Assembly: GCF_046773475.1 (NCBI RefSeq)
Contig: NZ_CP177239.1
Location: 3,162,001 to 3,226,000, forward strand
DNA from: Nitratireductor aquimarinus
GTDB taxonomy: Bacteria; Pseudomonadota; Alphaproteobacteria; Rhizobiales; Rhizobiaceae
Direction: 5' to 3'
Length of the DNA stretch: 64,000 nt
The notes beneath the pieces were generated by a model that worked only from the letters and a program-made list of their open reading frames with translations, had not been told where the DNA came from and searched no databases. This document shows, piece by piece, positions 25,931-34,714 of this stretch. The stretch's first letter is position 1. Every line of letters begins with the position of its first letter. A program made the translations under genes and the position numbers.

Positions 25931-27817
25931 GTGAGCCAGACCAACCGCAAGCCCGGACAACCCGCAGACGCACCGCTTGATCCTTTCAAGCGGGCGACCA
26001 CAGCATGCATGCGCGCCGTTGCCGGCGATCACGAGCTTGAGGTGTCCTTCTCCAAGGACAAGCCATCGCTCACGGGCAGTCGCGCGCGCCTGCCGGACCT
26101 GCCCAAGCGGGCGACGGTCGAAGCGCTGACCGTCACGCGCGGCATCGGCGATTCCATGGCGCTGCGCCGCGCCTGCCACGATATCGATCTGCACCGCCGC
26201 CTCGCACCGGAAGGCAATGAGGCGCGCGCCATTTACGACGCCGTCGAGCAGGCCCGTGTCGAGGCCATCGGTTCGATTGCCATGCCGGGCATGGGCGACA
26301 ACATCGCCGCCATGCTCGAGGACAAATACGAACGCGCCAATCTGGCCGGGGTTTCCGAAAAGGCCGATGCGCCGCTTGAGGAAGCCATTGCGCTGATGGT
26401 GCGCGAGAAGCTGACCGGCCGGCCCGTGCCGAAGAGCGGCGAAAAGCTCGTTTCGCTCTGGCGCGACTGGGTTGAGGGCAAGGCCGGGGCCGACATCGAC
26501 GCGCTTGCCGCACAAATTGAGGATCAGAACGGCTTCGCCCGCGCCGTGCGGGACCTCCTTTCTTCCATCGATCTCGGCGAGGAGCTTGCCGAGGAAGAGC
26601 AGACCGAGGAGAGCGAGGAAGACAGCGACGCTCCCGAGGCCCAGGAGCAGGCGGAGCAGAGCGAGGACGACGAGTCCGGCGGTGAGGAAAGCGAAGGCGA
26701 GGAGTCCACGGGCGAGAGCGAGGACACCGAGACCGGCGAGAGCGAGGCCGGCGACACGACCGCCGACGATGTTTCCGAGGATGACGAACTGGATTCGGAG
26801 ACGCCCGGCGAGGCGCGTCGTCCCGACAGCCCGTTCGATCAGGCCGCCCGCGATATCGACTACAAGGTCTTCACCACCGAGTTCGACGAAACGGTCGGCG
26901 CCGAAGAGCTTTGCGACGAGGAAGAGCTCGACCGTCTGCGCGCGTTCCTCGACAAGCAGCTTGCCAATCTGCAGGGTGTGGTCGGGCGTCTCGCCAACCG
27001 TCTGCAGCGCCGCCTGATGGCGCAGCAGAACCGCTCCTGGGATTTCGATCTGGAAGAGGGGGTGCTCGATACGGCGCGGCTCGTGCGTCTGGTCATCGAC
27101 CCCATGCAGCCGCTCTCCTTCAAGCAGGAGCGCGACACCAATTTCCGCGACACGGTGGTGACGCTGGTGCTCGACAATTCGGGCTCCATGCGCGGCCGGC
27201 CGATCACGGTGGCCGCCACCTGCGCCGACATTCTGGCCCGCACGCTGGAGCGTTGCGGCGTGCGCGTCGAGATCCTCGGCTTCACCACACGTGCGTGGAA
27301 GGGCGGGCAGGCGCGCGAGAAATGGCTCAAGGAAGGCAAACCCGCCAATCCCGGCCGCCTGAACGATCTGCGCCACATCATCTACAAGAGCGCCGATGCC
27401 CCCTGGCGTCGCGCCCGCCGCAATCTCGGCCTGATGATGCGCGAGGGGCTTCTGAAGGAAAACATCGACGGCGAGGCGCTTCTGTGGGCGCACCAGCGCC
27501 TGATGGCGCGGCCCGAGCAGCGCAAGATCATGATGATGATCTCCGATGGTGCGCCGGTCGACGATTCCACCCTGTCGGTCAATCCCGGCAATTATCTGGA
27601 ACGGCATCTGCGCGGGGTCATCGACCTGATCGAGACCCGCTCGCCGGTCGAGCTTCTGGCCATCGGCATCGGCCACGACGTCACGCGCTACTATCGTCGC
27701 GCCGTCACTATCGTCGATGCGGAAGAACTGGCCGGTGCGATGACCGAGCAGCTCGCCTCGCTCTTCGAGGAAGAGGGCGCGCGCCGTAGCGGCGGTGCGA
27801 TGCGGCGTGCGGGCTAG
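25931..27817 (+). CDS. cobT: Cobaltochelatase, CobT subunit
   Basis: A 628-residue partner of CobS. The N-terminal domain (HELEVSFSKDKPSL and following) leads to a long acidic Glu/Ser/Asp-rich linker at about residues 215-300. The C-terminal von Willebrand A domain carries the metal-ion site D-N-S-G-S in VLDNSGSMRGRP and MMMISDGAPVDDSTL. The start is GTG at 25931. The stop codon TAG is the first part of a palindromic repeat. It functions with CobS and a CobN that is outside the window. Confidence 0.94.
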   Translation: MSQTNRKPGQPADAPLDPFKRATTACMRAVAGDHELEVSFSKDKPSLTGSRARLPDLPKRATVEALTVTRGIGDSMALRRACHDIDLHRRLAPEGNEARAIYDAVEQARVEAIGSIAMPGMGDNIAAMLEDKYERANLAGVSEKADAPLEEAIALMVREKLTGRPVPKSGEKLVSLWRDWVEGKAGADIDALAAQIEDQNGFARAVRDLLSSIDLGEELAEEEQTEESEEDSDAPEAQEQAEQSEDDESGGEESEGEESTGESEDTETGESEAGDTTADDVSEDDELDSETPGEARRPDSPFDQAARDIDYKVFTTEFDETVGAEELCDEEELDRLRAFLDKQLANLQGVVGRLANRLQRRLMAQQNRSWDFDLEEGVLDTARLVRLVIDPMQPLSFKQERDTNFRDTVVTLVLDNSGSMRGRPITVAATCADILARTLERCGVRVEILGFTTRAWKGGQAREKWLKEGKPANPGRLNDLRHIIYKSADAPWRRARRNLGLMMREGLLKENIDGEALLWAHQRLMARPEQRKIMMMISDGAPVDDSTLSVNPGNYLERHLRGVIDLIETRSPVELLAIGIGHDVTRYYRRAVTIVDAEELAGAMTEQLASLFEEEGARRSGGAMRRAG

Positions 27818-27866
27818 AGCGTCTGACCGAAAAGCGGAACCCGGTTTTCGGTCATTCCGATGCTCC
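27814..27866. repeat. Palindromic intergenic repeat, AACCGGTTTT family, copy 4
   Basis: Core GACCGAAAAGCGGAACCCGG, then TTTTCGGTC, with outer parts AGAGCG and GATGCTC. The left end overlaps the cobT TAG stop codon. It is one of five copies in the window. Confidence 0.8.
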
Positions 27867-27968
27867 ATCACGCGCGTAGATCATCCTTTGTGCGCCCGGA
27901 TTGGCGCACGGCCATCCAATCCGTCTGCTTCTAGCCGCCTGCTTCCTGCCTGGCTGCGATCTTTCGGT

Positions 27969-29090
27969 TTGACGGTGCAGGGCGTGCGCCCAGACGGCCC
28001 TCATGGCGCGCGCCCACACAGCCCTCATGGTGAGCGCCCACATAGCCCTCATGGTGAGCCTGTCGAACCACGGGGGCGGGGTGAAGGGCTGTGGCACGGC
28101 CTGCGCCTCTTCCTTGTGGCACTGGTCTTTGCCCTCGCTGCGCCGGCCTCCGCTCAGGAGCCAGCCATCTCCGTGCCGGTCAAGGCGACCCCGATCCGTC
28201 ACTTCGCGGTGGGCTCCCACGAAACCCGTTTTGGGCCGCTGGAATTTGCCGGTGGTCTTTCCATGACCTCGCCGGTGGACCATTTCGGCGCATTCTCCTC
28301 CTTCCGCTTCATGTCGCCAGGCGCTGATGTCATCGGCGTTTCCGACACCGGCTTCTGGTTCTTCGGAACAGTGACCCGTGACGCCGAGGGGCGGCCAGCG
28401 GGCTTTGCCGATTTCAGCATGCAGCCCATGGTGGACGGCGCGGGCAGTTCCACGCGCGAGAAATGGACCACCGATGCCGAAGGCATTGCGGTGAAGGATG
28501 ATCTGGCGACGGTCAGCTTCGAGCGCGTGCAGCGCATTGCGGAATTCGGGATCGAGCGCGGAGCCATGGGGGCCGCGATCCGCGATCTCGACTTCCTCGT
28601 GCCGCGCCATGAGTTGCGCAACAATCGCGGTTTCGAAACCATCGCCTACGCGCCTCCGGCCGGGCGGCTCGGCGGTGCGCGTGTCGTCGTGGCCGAGCGT
28701 AGCATCGACGAGAACGGCAATTGCTTCGCGGCCATTCTCGAAGGGCCGCACAAGGGCGTCTTCACCGTCGCCCGCTCGGACGGGTTTGACATCACGGATG
28801 GCGCATTCCTGCCTGATGGCGATCTGCTCTTGCTGGAGCGGCGTTTCACGCTCGCCCAGGGCGTTGCCATGCGCCTGCGCCGCATCGACGGCGCAACCAT
28901 CGCGCCGGGCAGTGTCGCCGACGGGCCGGTGCTCTTCACCGCCGGCATGGACTATCAGATCGACAATATGGAAGCGCTGGATGTCTGGCAGCGCGCCGAT
29001 GGCGCGACCATGGTGTCACTCATGTCCGACGACAACCATTCGCTCCTGCAGCGCAATCTCTATCTGGAATTCCGGCTGCTTGGGGAGTGA
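27969..29090 (+). CDS. Secreted esterase-like/phytase-fold protein with repeat-derived 5' end
   Basis: The body from about 28140 encodes an 'esterase-like activity of phytase' (pfam13449-type) protein. It begins after a signal peptide (LFLVALVFALAAPASA) and contains FAGGLSMTSPVDHFGAFSSF, TTDAEGIAVKDD, FETIAYAPPAGRLGG and DNMEALDVWQRADG. Substrate unknown; a periplasmic or secreted location is likely. The start is uncertain. In-frame choices are TTG 27969, GTG 27975 or 27984, CTG 28089 and GTG 28116; no ATG follows 27795. Residues before the signal come from a 24-bp tandem repeat and the CTGTCGAAC repeat. Possibly the native start was displaced by repeat insertion. Confidence 0.7.
   Translation: MTVQGVRPDGPHGARPHSPHGERPHSPHGEPVEPRGRGEGLWHGLRLFLVALVFALAAPASAQEPAISVPVKATPIRHFAVGSHETRFGPLEFAGGLSMTSPVDHFGAFSSFRFMSPGADVIGVSDTGFWFFGTVTRDAEGRPAGFADFSMQPMVDGAGSSTREKWTTDAEGIAVKDDLATVSFERVQRIAEFGIERGAMGAAIRDLDFLVPRHELRNNRGFETIAYAPPAGRLGGARVVVAERSIDENGNCFAAILEGPHKGVFTVARSDGFDITDGAFLPDGDLLLLERRFTLAQGVAMRLRRIDGATIAPGSVADGPVLFTAGMDYQIDNMEALDVWQRADGATMVSLMSDDNHSLLQRNLYLEFRLLGE
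27997..28076. repeat. 24-bp tandem array merging into the CTGTCGAAC repeat
   Basis: Three units of exactly 24 bp start at 27997, 28021 and 28045 (each beginning GCCCTCATGG). Units 1 and 2 differ at a few bases, and the third turns into GTGAGCCTGTCGAACCACGG, the same repeat as near 12790. Because 24 is a multiple of three, the esterase-like frame reads through as an eight-residue repeat (SPHGERPH). Confidence 0.85.
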
Positions 29091-29636
29091 GAGGTGGCTG
29101 TTGCTCCCTCGTTCGGGATGCCGGCCCCAACGTTCACGCCCCCTTCCCCGCATGCGGGGAGAGTGGGCGTTTCTGTTGTTCGGTGCCAAGCGTCCTCGCC
29201 CTTCGACAGGCTCAGCCCTTCGACAGGCTCAGGATGAGGACTGTTTTGCTGATGACGCCCGCAAATAACGGTTCGGAATGAAGCACCCGCAAGCTCAGTA
29301 GCCCTCATCCTGAGCTTGTCGAAGGGCGAGGGCGCTTGGCACTGCCTTCTCAACCGCCGCGCTTCTTCAACGTCTCACTATCGGGTTTGAGTGCCGGCGC
29401 ACGCCCCTCATCCCCCTGCCGGGACCTTCTCCCCGCATGCGGGGAGAAGGAAGCGTTGCTGTTGTTCGGCACCGAGCGTCCCCGTCCTTCGACAAGCTCA
29501 GGATGAGGACTACTGAGCCTGCGGATTGGTTCATTCCGGGTAGTTTCTTGCTGGCGTCATCAGCAAAACAGCCCTCATCCTGAGCCTGTCGAAGGGCTGA
29601 GCCTGTCGAAGGGCGAGGGCGCTTGGCGCTGCCCTC
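29091..29636. repeat. Left repeat array, about two inverted units of a 270-290 bp element
   Basis: No gene. Two head-to-tail units with a period of about 287 bp (for example CAACCGCCGCGCTTC at 29351 and 29638). Each has a hairpin of the CCCCGCATGCGGGG type, a GTTGTTCGG stretch, CTTCGACAGGCTCAGGATGA and its inverse, and GCGCTTGGC. The second unit ends inside the last codons of hyuB. The sequence is the reverse complement of the array at 34715-35305. Confidence 0.85.
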
Positions 29637-31394
29637 TCAACCGCCGCGCTTCGCCTGCGTCGCCGCTTCGTCCACCGTCATCCCGTCTGTGCTTAGAACA
29701 ACGCCAAACAGCTCTTCGGCTTCCGCCGCCGTGTAATACCCCAGCGCCACATCCTGCAGCACGCTATCCGGCGCGCGGCGGAGCGGATCGCCATAGCCGC
29801 CGCCGCCCGGTGTTCCAACCGCAACACGGTCGCCGGCTTTGAGCGGAATGTCCTGTTCCTTGGAAAGGTGCGGCGGGACATGGGCCGCACCATCCTGCCA
29901 GACGGTCACCGCGTTCACCTTGCCGTCCCGCCCGCCAAGCACGCCCTGCGGTCCGGTGCGGCCATGGTCCATCACGAAGGAGGCGCGTGCGTTGCCGCGC
30001 AGAAGCTCCACCTCGTAGGAAAGGCCGAACCCGCCGCGATGCTCGCCGGCGCCGCCCGAGCCCTCGCGCAGCGCGTAGCGGCGGTAAAGCACGGGGAAAG
30101 CCTGTTCCATCACCTCAACCGGAGGCGATTTGGAGATGCCGATGGTGGAGCAGCCATTGGTCAGGCCGTCATGGTCGACATTGCCGCCATAGCCGCCGCC
30201 GGAAATCTGGTACATCACGAAATCGCGGCCGCGCGCCGGATCGTGCCCGCCAAGCGCAAAATTTCCGCTGGAGCCGGCGGGCGCGGCGGTGACCTTTTCC
30301 GGCAGCGCCTTCACCATTGCGGCGAACACGGCCTCCGCAATGCGCTGCGAGACCTCGGCCGCACAGCCCGACACCGGGCGCGGATAGCACGCGTCGAGAA
30401 ATGTGCCTTCCGGCCGGTTGATGATCAGCGGCTCGAACGCGCCCGCGCTGAGCGGCACTTCCGGGAAAATGTGGCGCATCGCCAGATAGACGGAGGAAAG
30501 CGTGGTGGCGAGCACACTGTTCATCGGTCCCGCGCAGGGCGGGCTCGATCCATCGAAGTCGAAGGTCAGCGTGTCGCCCCTCTTTTCGATGGCAAGCGCG
30601 ATGGTCAGCGGGGCGTCCACCACGCCGTCTGAATCCACGAAAGCCGCGCCGCGATAGACCCCGTCGGGGATCGGCGCAATCAGCGCGCGCATCTGCGTGG
30701 CCGCACGCCTGCGCAGCTCCGCAATGGCCTGGCGCACCGTGTCGTCGCCATAGCGGTCGAGCACCTGGGCAAGCCGTTCCGCGCCCACTTCCAGCGCTGC
30801 GCCCTGCGCCCGGATATCGCCGATGCGCTGGTCCGCAACGCGGATGTTGGAGCAGATGATCGCGTAGATTTCCGGGTCGAGCGCGCCCTTCTTGAAAAGC
30901 TTCACAGGCGGCAGGCGCAGACCTTCCTGCTCCACCGCCGTGGCAGAGGCGGAAAAGCCGCCGGGAACCGCGCCGCCAATGTCCGGCCAGTGGCCGGTGT
31001 TGGAGAGCCAGCAGAAGATCTCGCCATCGCGCCACACGGGCATGGCGAAGCGCACATCCATGAGATGCGTGCCGCCCAGATAGGGGTCGTTGACGATGTA
31101 GATGTCGCCGGGTTCGGGTGCTGCCGTCTCGCCGCCCGCGATGCGCTCGATGAGCGTGCACGTGGAATACTGCATCACGCCGACAAAGACCGGCAGCCCG
31201 GCCGAGCCCTGCGCGATCAGCGCGCCGTCTTCGGCGGCGTAGATGCCATCCGAACGGTCGTTTGCCTCGGCGATGACGGGAGAGAAGGCGGCGCGCGAGA
31301 AGGTCAGGTCCATCTCGTCGCACACCTGCTGGAGCGCGGCCTGAATAACGGAAAGCGTGATGGCGTCGAGGGCGGGGGTGTTCGTGTCGGTCAT
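29637..31394 (-). CDS. hyuB: Hydantoinase/oxoprolinase subunit B
   Basis: A 585-residue HyuB-type subunit. The N-terminal ALDAITLSVIQAALQQVCDE and DRSDGIYAAEDGALIAQGSA, then DIYIVNDPYLGGTHLMDVRF and GHWPDIGGAVPGGFS, are family hallmarks. With HyuA it forms an ATP-dependent amidohydrolase acting on N-methylhydantoin, 5-oxoproline or related rings; the true substrate cannot be read here. The last codons coincide with the edge of the left repeat array. hyuA lies upstream on the same strand, separated by a 166-bp repeat-filled gap. Confidence 0.9.
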   Translation of the reverse strand: MTDTNTPALDAITLSVIQAALQQVCDEMDLTFSRAAFSPVIAEANDRSDGIYAAEDGALIAQGSAGLPVFVGVMQYSTCTLIERIAGGETAAPEPGDIYIVNDPYLGGTHLMDVRFAMPVWRDGEIFCWLSNTGHWPDIGGAVPGGFSASATAVEQEGLRLPPVKLFKKGALDPEIYAIICSNIRVADQRIGDIRAQGAALEVGAERLAQVLDRYGDDTVRQAIAELRRRAATQMRALIAPIPDGVYRGAAFVDSDGVVDAPLTIALAIEKRGDTLTFDFDGSSPPCAGPMNSVLATTLSSVYLAMRHIFPEVPLSAGAFEPLIINRPEGTFLDACYPRPVSGCAAEVSQRIAEAVFAAMVKALPEKVTAAPAGSSGNFALGGHDPARGRDFVMYQISGGGYGGNVDHDGLTNGCSTIGISKSPPVEVMEQAFPVLYRRYALREGSGGAGEHRGGFGLSYEVELLRGNARASFVMDHGRTGPQGVLGGRDGKVNAVTVWQDGAAHVPPHLSKEQDIPLKAGDRVAVGTPGGGGYGDPLRRAPDSVLQDVALGYYTAAEAEELFGVVLSTDGMTVDEAATQAKRGG

Positions 31395-31422
31395 CCGTGC
31401 CTCTCTTTTGCGTTGCCGCCAC

Positions 31423-31546
31423 GCCCCTCATCCCCCTGCCGGGACCTTCTCCCCGCCTGCGGGGAGAAGGAGGCTTTCATCGGCGTTGCAGCCATCGCCC
31501 TTCTCCCCGCAGGCGGGGAGAAGGTGCCGGCAGGCGGATGAGGGGC
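31423..31546. repeat. Repeat element between the two hydantoinase genes
   Basis: Outer inverted arms GCCCCTCATCC / GGATGAGGGGC (11 bp) enclose two CCTTCTCCCCGC...GGGGAGAAGG hairpins (31445-31470 and 31498-31524). The element fills most of the gap between hyuA and hyuB and would fold strongly in RNA, so it may reduce hyuB expression relative to hyuA. Confidence 0.85.
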
Positions 31547-31560
31547 AGGCGCGGCGTTCA

Positions 31561-33645
31561 TCAGCTCGCTCCCACCGTGATGATGATGTTCCCATCCGCA
31601 TCGGATGCCGCCCGGTCTCCGGGTTCGATCACCGTGGTGGTGTCGAGCTGTTCGAGGATCGCCGGCCCCTCGATCACCGCATCGAGCGGCAGCTTTTCGC
31701 GGGCATAGACCGGGGTGTCATGCCAGGCACCCGCAAACCAGACTTGCCGCTTTTCATTCAGCGCTTGGGCGAGGGTTTCAACCCGCCCGGCCGGATCAAT
31801 CAGGCTGGCGAGATCGATATCCGCGCGCACACCGATCACCGACGTGTTGAGATTGACGAGATTGGCGCGGATTTCGGGCAACCGCACCTTGAAGCGTTTG
31901 TAATAGGCGTCCTCGAAGAGCGCCTGCAGCGTGTCGCGGTCGATTTCGGGGCCGGGCAGTGGCACGTTGATGAGGTGCGTTTGGCCGACAAACTGCATGT
32001 CCGCCGTGTGCACGCATTCGATGCGCTCCGGCTGAACGGTCTCCTGCGCGATCAGCGCTTCGCCCTCGGCGCGCTGTTCATCCAGCACGCTTCTGACCAG
32101 CGCCACATCGAGGCTTGCGACAGGGCGGTTCACCGTGCGCACGAAATCGTGTCGCAGATCGGCCACCACGCAGCCAAGCGCATTGGTGATGCCGGGGCGC
32201 GCCGGCACCATCACGCGCGGAATGCCCAGTTCACGGGCAAGCGCTGCCGCGTGCAACGGTCCCGCGCCGCCGAAAGCGAACAGCGCAAAGTCACGCGGGT
32301 CGTGACCCTTGCCGAGCGACACCATGCGGATCGCGCCGGCCATCTTGATGTTGGCGATTTTCAGCACCGCACCGGCCGCTTCCACGCCCGAAAGGCCGAG
32401 ATCGCCACCGAGTTTCTCGGCAAAGATTTCTTCGACATCGGCGACGGAAACCGGGTTGTCGACCGAGAGCAGCTTTTGGGGGTTCAGCCGGCCCAGAAGA
32501 AGATTGGCGTCGGAAATGGTGGGCTCCACGCCGCCGCGGCCATAGCAGATCGGGCCGGGCTTTGCGCCCGCGCTCTGCGGCCCCACTTCCAGAAGCCCCG
32601 CATCGCTGACGCGCGCGATCGAGCCGCCGCCCGCGCCCACCGTGTGCACATCCACCATGGGCACGTGGATCGGCATGGCGTATTCCACCTCGATCTCGTT
32701 GGAGACCGCAGGCCGTGCGCCGCGCACCAGCGCCACGTCTGTGGACGTGCCGCCCATGTCGTAGGTGATGAGATTGTCAACGCCCGCCCGCCGCGCGGTG
32801 AAGGCGGCGGCCATTACGCCGGACGCCGGGCCGGACATCACCGTCTTGGCCGCTTCGCGGGCCACATGGGCGGCGGAGATCATGCCGCCATTGCCGTTCA
32901 TCACCAGGAAGTCGCGCGCATAGCCGAGGCCTCGCAGCTCATTCGAAAGCCGGGCGACATAGCGTTCGAGGATCGGCTGCACCGAGGCGTTGACGGCGGC
33001 GGTCACGCCGCGTTCGAATTCGCGCGCTTCCGAGAGCAGGGCGTGTCCAGTGGTGATGTAATCGTTGGGCCAGAGTTCGGCGGCGATTTCGGCTGCGCGC
33101 TTCTCATGCGCCGGGTTCGCATAGGCATGCAGGAAATGGATCACCAGCGAAACGCAGCCCGCATCGAGCAGCGCCTTGACCGCTTCGCGCACGCCCTCCT
33201 CGTCGAGCGGGGTGAGCGCATTGCCGGCAGCGTCCATGCGCTCGCCCACCTCCAGCCGCAGATTGCGCGGCACAACGGGTTTGAACGTGCCCGTCATGCC
33301 ATAGGCTTGCGGCCGCGTGCGCCGTCCAAGCTCGATGATGTCGCGGAAACCGGCGGTGGTGATCATGCCGGTTCGCGCAAGCTGCCGCTCCAGAACCGCA
33401 TTGGTCGTGGTGGTCGTTCCATGCACGATCAGGCCGATTTCGGAGGCCGGTACGCCCGTCTCCCGAATGGCGTTGACGACGCCGAAGGCCTGGTTCTCGA
33501 TGGTGGTCGGGGTCTTGGCGACACGCACCCGGGGGCCCATATCGGTGCCTGAACGTGTGTCGATCAGGATCAGGTCAGTGAAGGTGCCGCCCACATCGAT
33601 GCCGGCGACCACAGAACCCGAATTGATGCCATTTTTCTCAACCAT
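31561..33645 (-). CDS. hyuA: Hydantoinase/oxoprolinase subunit A
   Basis: A 694-residue ATP-binding subunit with an actin-like fold. The phosphate-binding start VVAGIDVGGTFTDLILID and the later MGGTSTDVALVRGARP are the two signature sites. VHGTTTTTNAVLER and GAGGGSIARVSDAGLLEVGP are also conserved. I start at 33645, which gives the family length; the frame is open to 33756 but those codons are AT-rich and likely promoter DNA. It pairs with hyuB downstream. It is divergent from ferredoxin-NADP reductase. Confidence 0.9.
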   Translation of the reverse strand: MVEKNGINSGSVVAGIDVGGTFTDLILIDTRSGTDMGPRVRVAKTPTTIENQAFGVVNAIRETGVPASEIGLIVHGTTTTTNAVLERQLARTGMITTAGFRDIIELGRRTRPQAYGMTGTFKPVVPRNLRLEVGERMDAAGNALTPLDEEGVREAVKALLDAGCVSLVIHFLHAYANPAHEKRAAEIAAELWPNDYITTGHALLSEAREFERGVTAAVNASVQPILERYVARLSNELRGLGYARDFLVMNGNGGMISAAHVAREAAKTVMSGPASGVMAAAFTARRAGVDNLITYDMGGTSTDVALVRGARPAVSNEIEVEYAMPIHVPMVDVHTVGAGGGSIARVSDAGLLEVGPQSAGAKPGPICYGRGGVEPTISDANLLLGRLNPQKLLSVDNPVSVADVEEIFAEKLGGDLGLSGVEAAGAVLKIANIKMAGAIRMVSLGKGHDPRDFALFAFGGAGPLHAAALARELGIPRVMVPARPGITNALGCVVADLRHDFVRTVNRPVASLDVALVRSVLDEQRAEGEALIAQETVQPERIECVHTADMQFVGQTHLINVPLPGPEIDRDTLQALFEDAYYKRFKVRLPEIRANLVNLNTSVIGVRADIDLASLIDPAGRVETLAQALNEKRQVWFAGAWHDTPVYAREKLPLDAVIEGPAILEQLDTTTVIEPGDRAASDADGNIIITVGAS

Positions 33646-33713
33646 TGGGAAAATCCGGAATGCGAAACCTTTTTTGACCCGACGATATGAAATAGGTGTC
33701 GAACGCTGGAAAC

Positions 33714-33745
33714 TTGACGTCAAATTCATTTGTATACTAATAATC
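33714..33745. promoter_or_regulatory. Candidate promoter region between hyuA and fpr
   Basis: TTGACGTCAA at 33714-33723 is a perfect 10-bp palindrome that also provides a TTGACG -35-like hexamer for the rightward fpr gene. An AT-rich TATACTAATAAT follows at 33733. The distance to TATACT is only 13 bp, but TAATAA lies about 18 bp away. The assignment is tentative. Confidence 0.35.
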
Positions 33746-33840
33746 TCGGCAGGCAAGAGCCGCCATTAATGCCGTGATTTGAGTTTGCATCCGCACCCGA
33801 AACAGGCATAGAGACTTCCGACCGAACGAGGAAAGTACCG

Positions 33841-34668
33841 ATGGACAGCGCTGCGCTCCGCGAGGCCGAGGCCGAAAAGACAACCGAATTCCCGATTCCC
33901 GCCGGCTGTTATGCCGAACGCGTGACGTCGGTGAAACACTACACGGACAAGCTGTTCTCGTTCCGCATCACGCGGCCGCAGAGCTTCCGTTTCCGCTCCG
34001 GCGAGTTCGTGATGATCGGTCTTCCCAATGCCGCCAAGCCGGTGTTCCGCGCCTATTCCATCGCCAGCCCCAACTGGGATGAAGAGATTGAATTCTTCTC
34101 CATCAAGGTGCCGGATGGTCCGCTGACCCAGCACCTGCAGAAGATCCAGCCGGGCGACACGGTGCTGATGCGCCAGAAGTCCACCGGCACGCTGGTCAAC
34201 GATGCGCTGACGCCGGCGAAAAACCTCTACATGATCTCCACCGGCACGGGCATTGCGCCTTTCGCAAGCCTGATCCGCGACCCGGAGACCTATGACAAGT
34301 TCGAGAACATCATCCTGACCCATACCTGCCGCGAAGTGGCGGAGCTGGATTATGGCAAGGAGCTGGTGGCCGCGCTCAAGGACGATCCGCTGATCGGCGA
34401 GCTGGTCGAGGGACGTCTGACGCATTTCACCTCCACCACGCGCGAGACCTCGCCTGTCATGGGCCGCATCACGACGTTGATCGAGAATGGCGAGCTGTTC
34501 AAGGCGCTCGGCACCGAACCCTTCAACCGCGAAAACGATCGCGTGATGATCTGCGGTTCGATGGAGATGCTGAAGGACGTCAAGGCGCTGACCGAGAAGG
34601 CGGGCCTCAAGGAAGGCTCCAACGCCGAGCCGGCCGATTTCGTCGTCGAACGCGCCTTCGTCGGCTAA
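33841..34668 (+). CDS. fpr: Ferredoxin--NADP+ reductase
   Basis: A 275-residue FAD/NADP-binding flavoprotein of the bacterial Fpr type, exchanging electrons between NADPH and ferredoxin or flavodoxin, often in oxidative stress. The FAD-binding site is FRAYSIASPNWDEEIEFFS, the NADP site STGTGIAPFASLIRDPETY, and MICGSMEMLKDVK precedes the C-terminus VVERAFVG, typical of alphaproteobacterial Fpr. Single gene, downstream of the TTGACG element and followed by the right repeat array. Confidence 0.93.
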   Translation: MDSAALREAEAEKTTEFPIPAGCYAERVTSVKHYTDKLFSFRITRPQSFRFRSGEFVMIGLPNAAKPVFRAYSIASPNWDEEIEFFSIKVPDGPLTQHLQKIQPGDTVLMRQKSTGTLVNDALTPAKNLYMISTGTGIAPFASLIRDPETYDKFENIILTHTCREVAELDYGKELVAALKDDPLIGELVEGRLTHFTSTTRETSPVMGRITTLIENGELFKALGTEPFNRENDRVMICGSMEMLKDVKALTEKAGLKEGSNAEPADFVVERAFVG

Positions 34669-34714
34669 GTCCTCTTCTGTTTGTCTGCCAGCATGACTGA
34701 TATCCTCCTTGTCT

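Noticed and set aside
25646..27871. A 741-codon open frame antisense to cobT
   Set aside because: High-GC coding DNA produces long antisense frames. This one lies over a well-identified gene, has repetitive composition and no family resemblance.
31357..33552. A 731-codon open frame antisense to hyuA
   Set aside because: It mirrors the codon pattern of hyuA, is rich in His/Arg/Ala as shadow frames are, and matches no protein I recognise.
29637..34668. hyu-fpr block as a composite transposon
   Set aside because: No transposase, no target-site duplication that I can see, and the flanking arrays are made of dispersed intergenic repeats.
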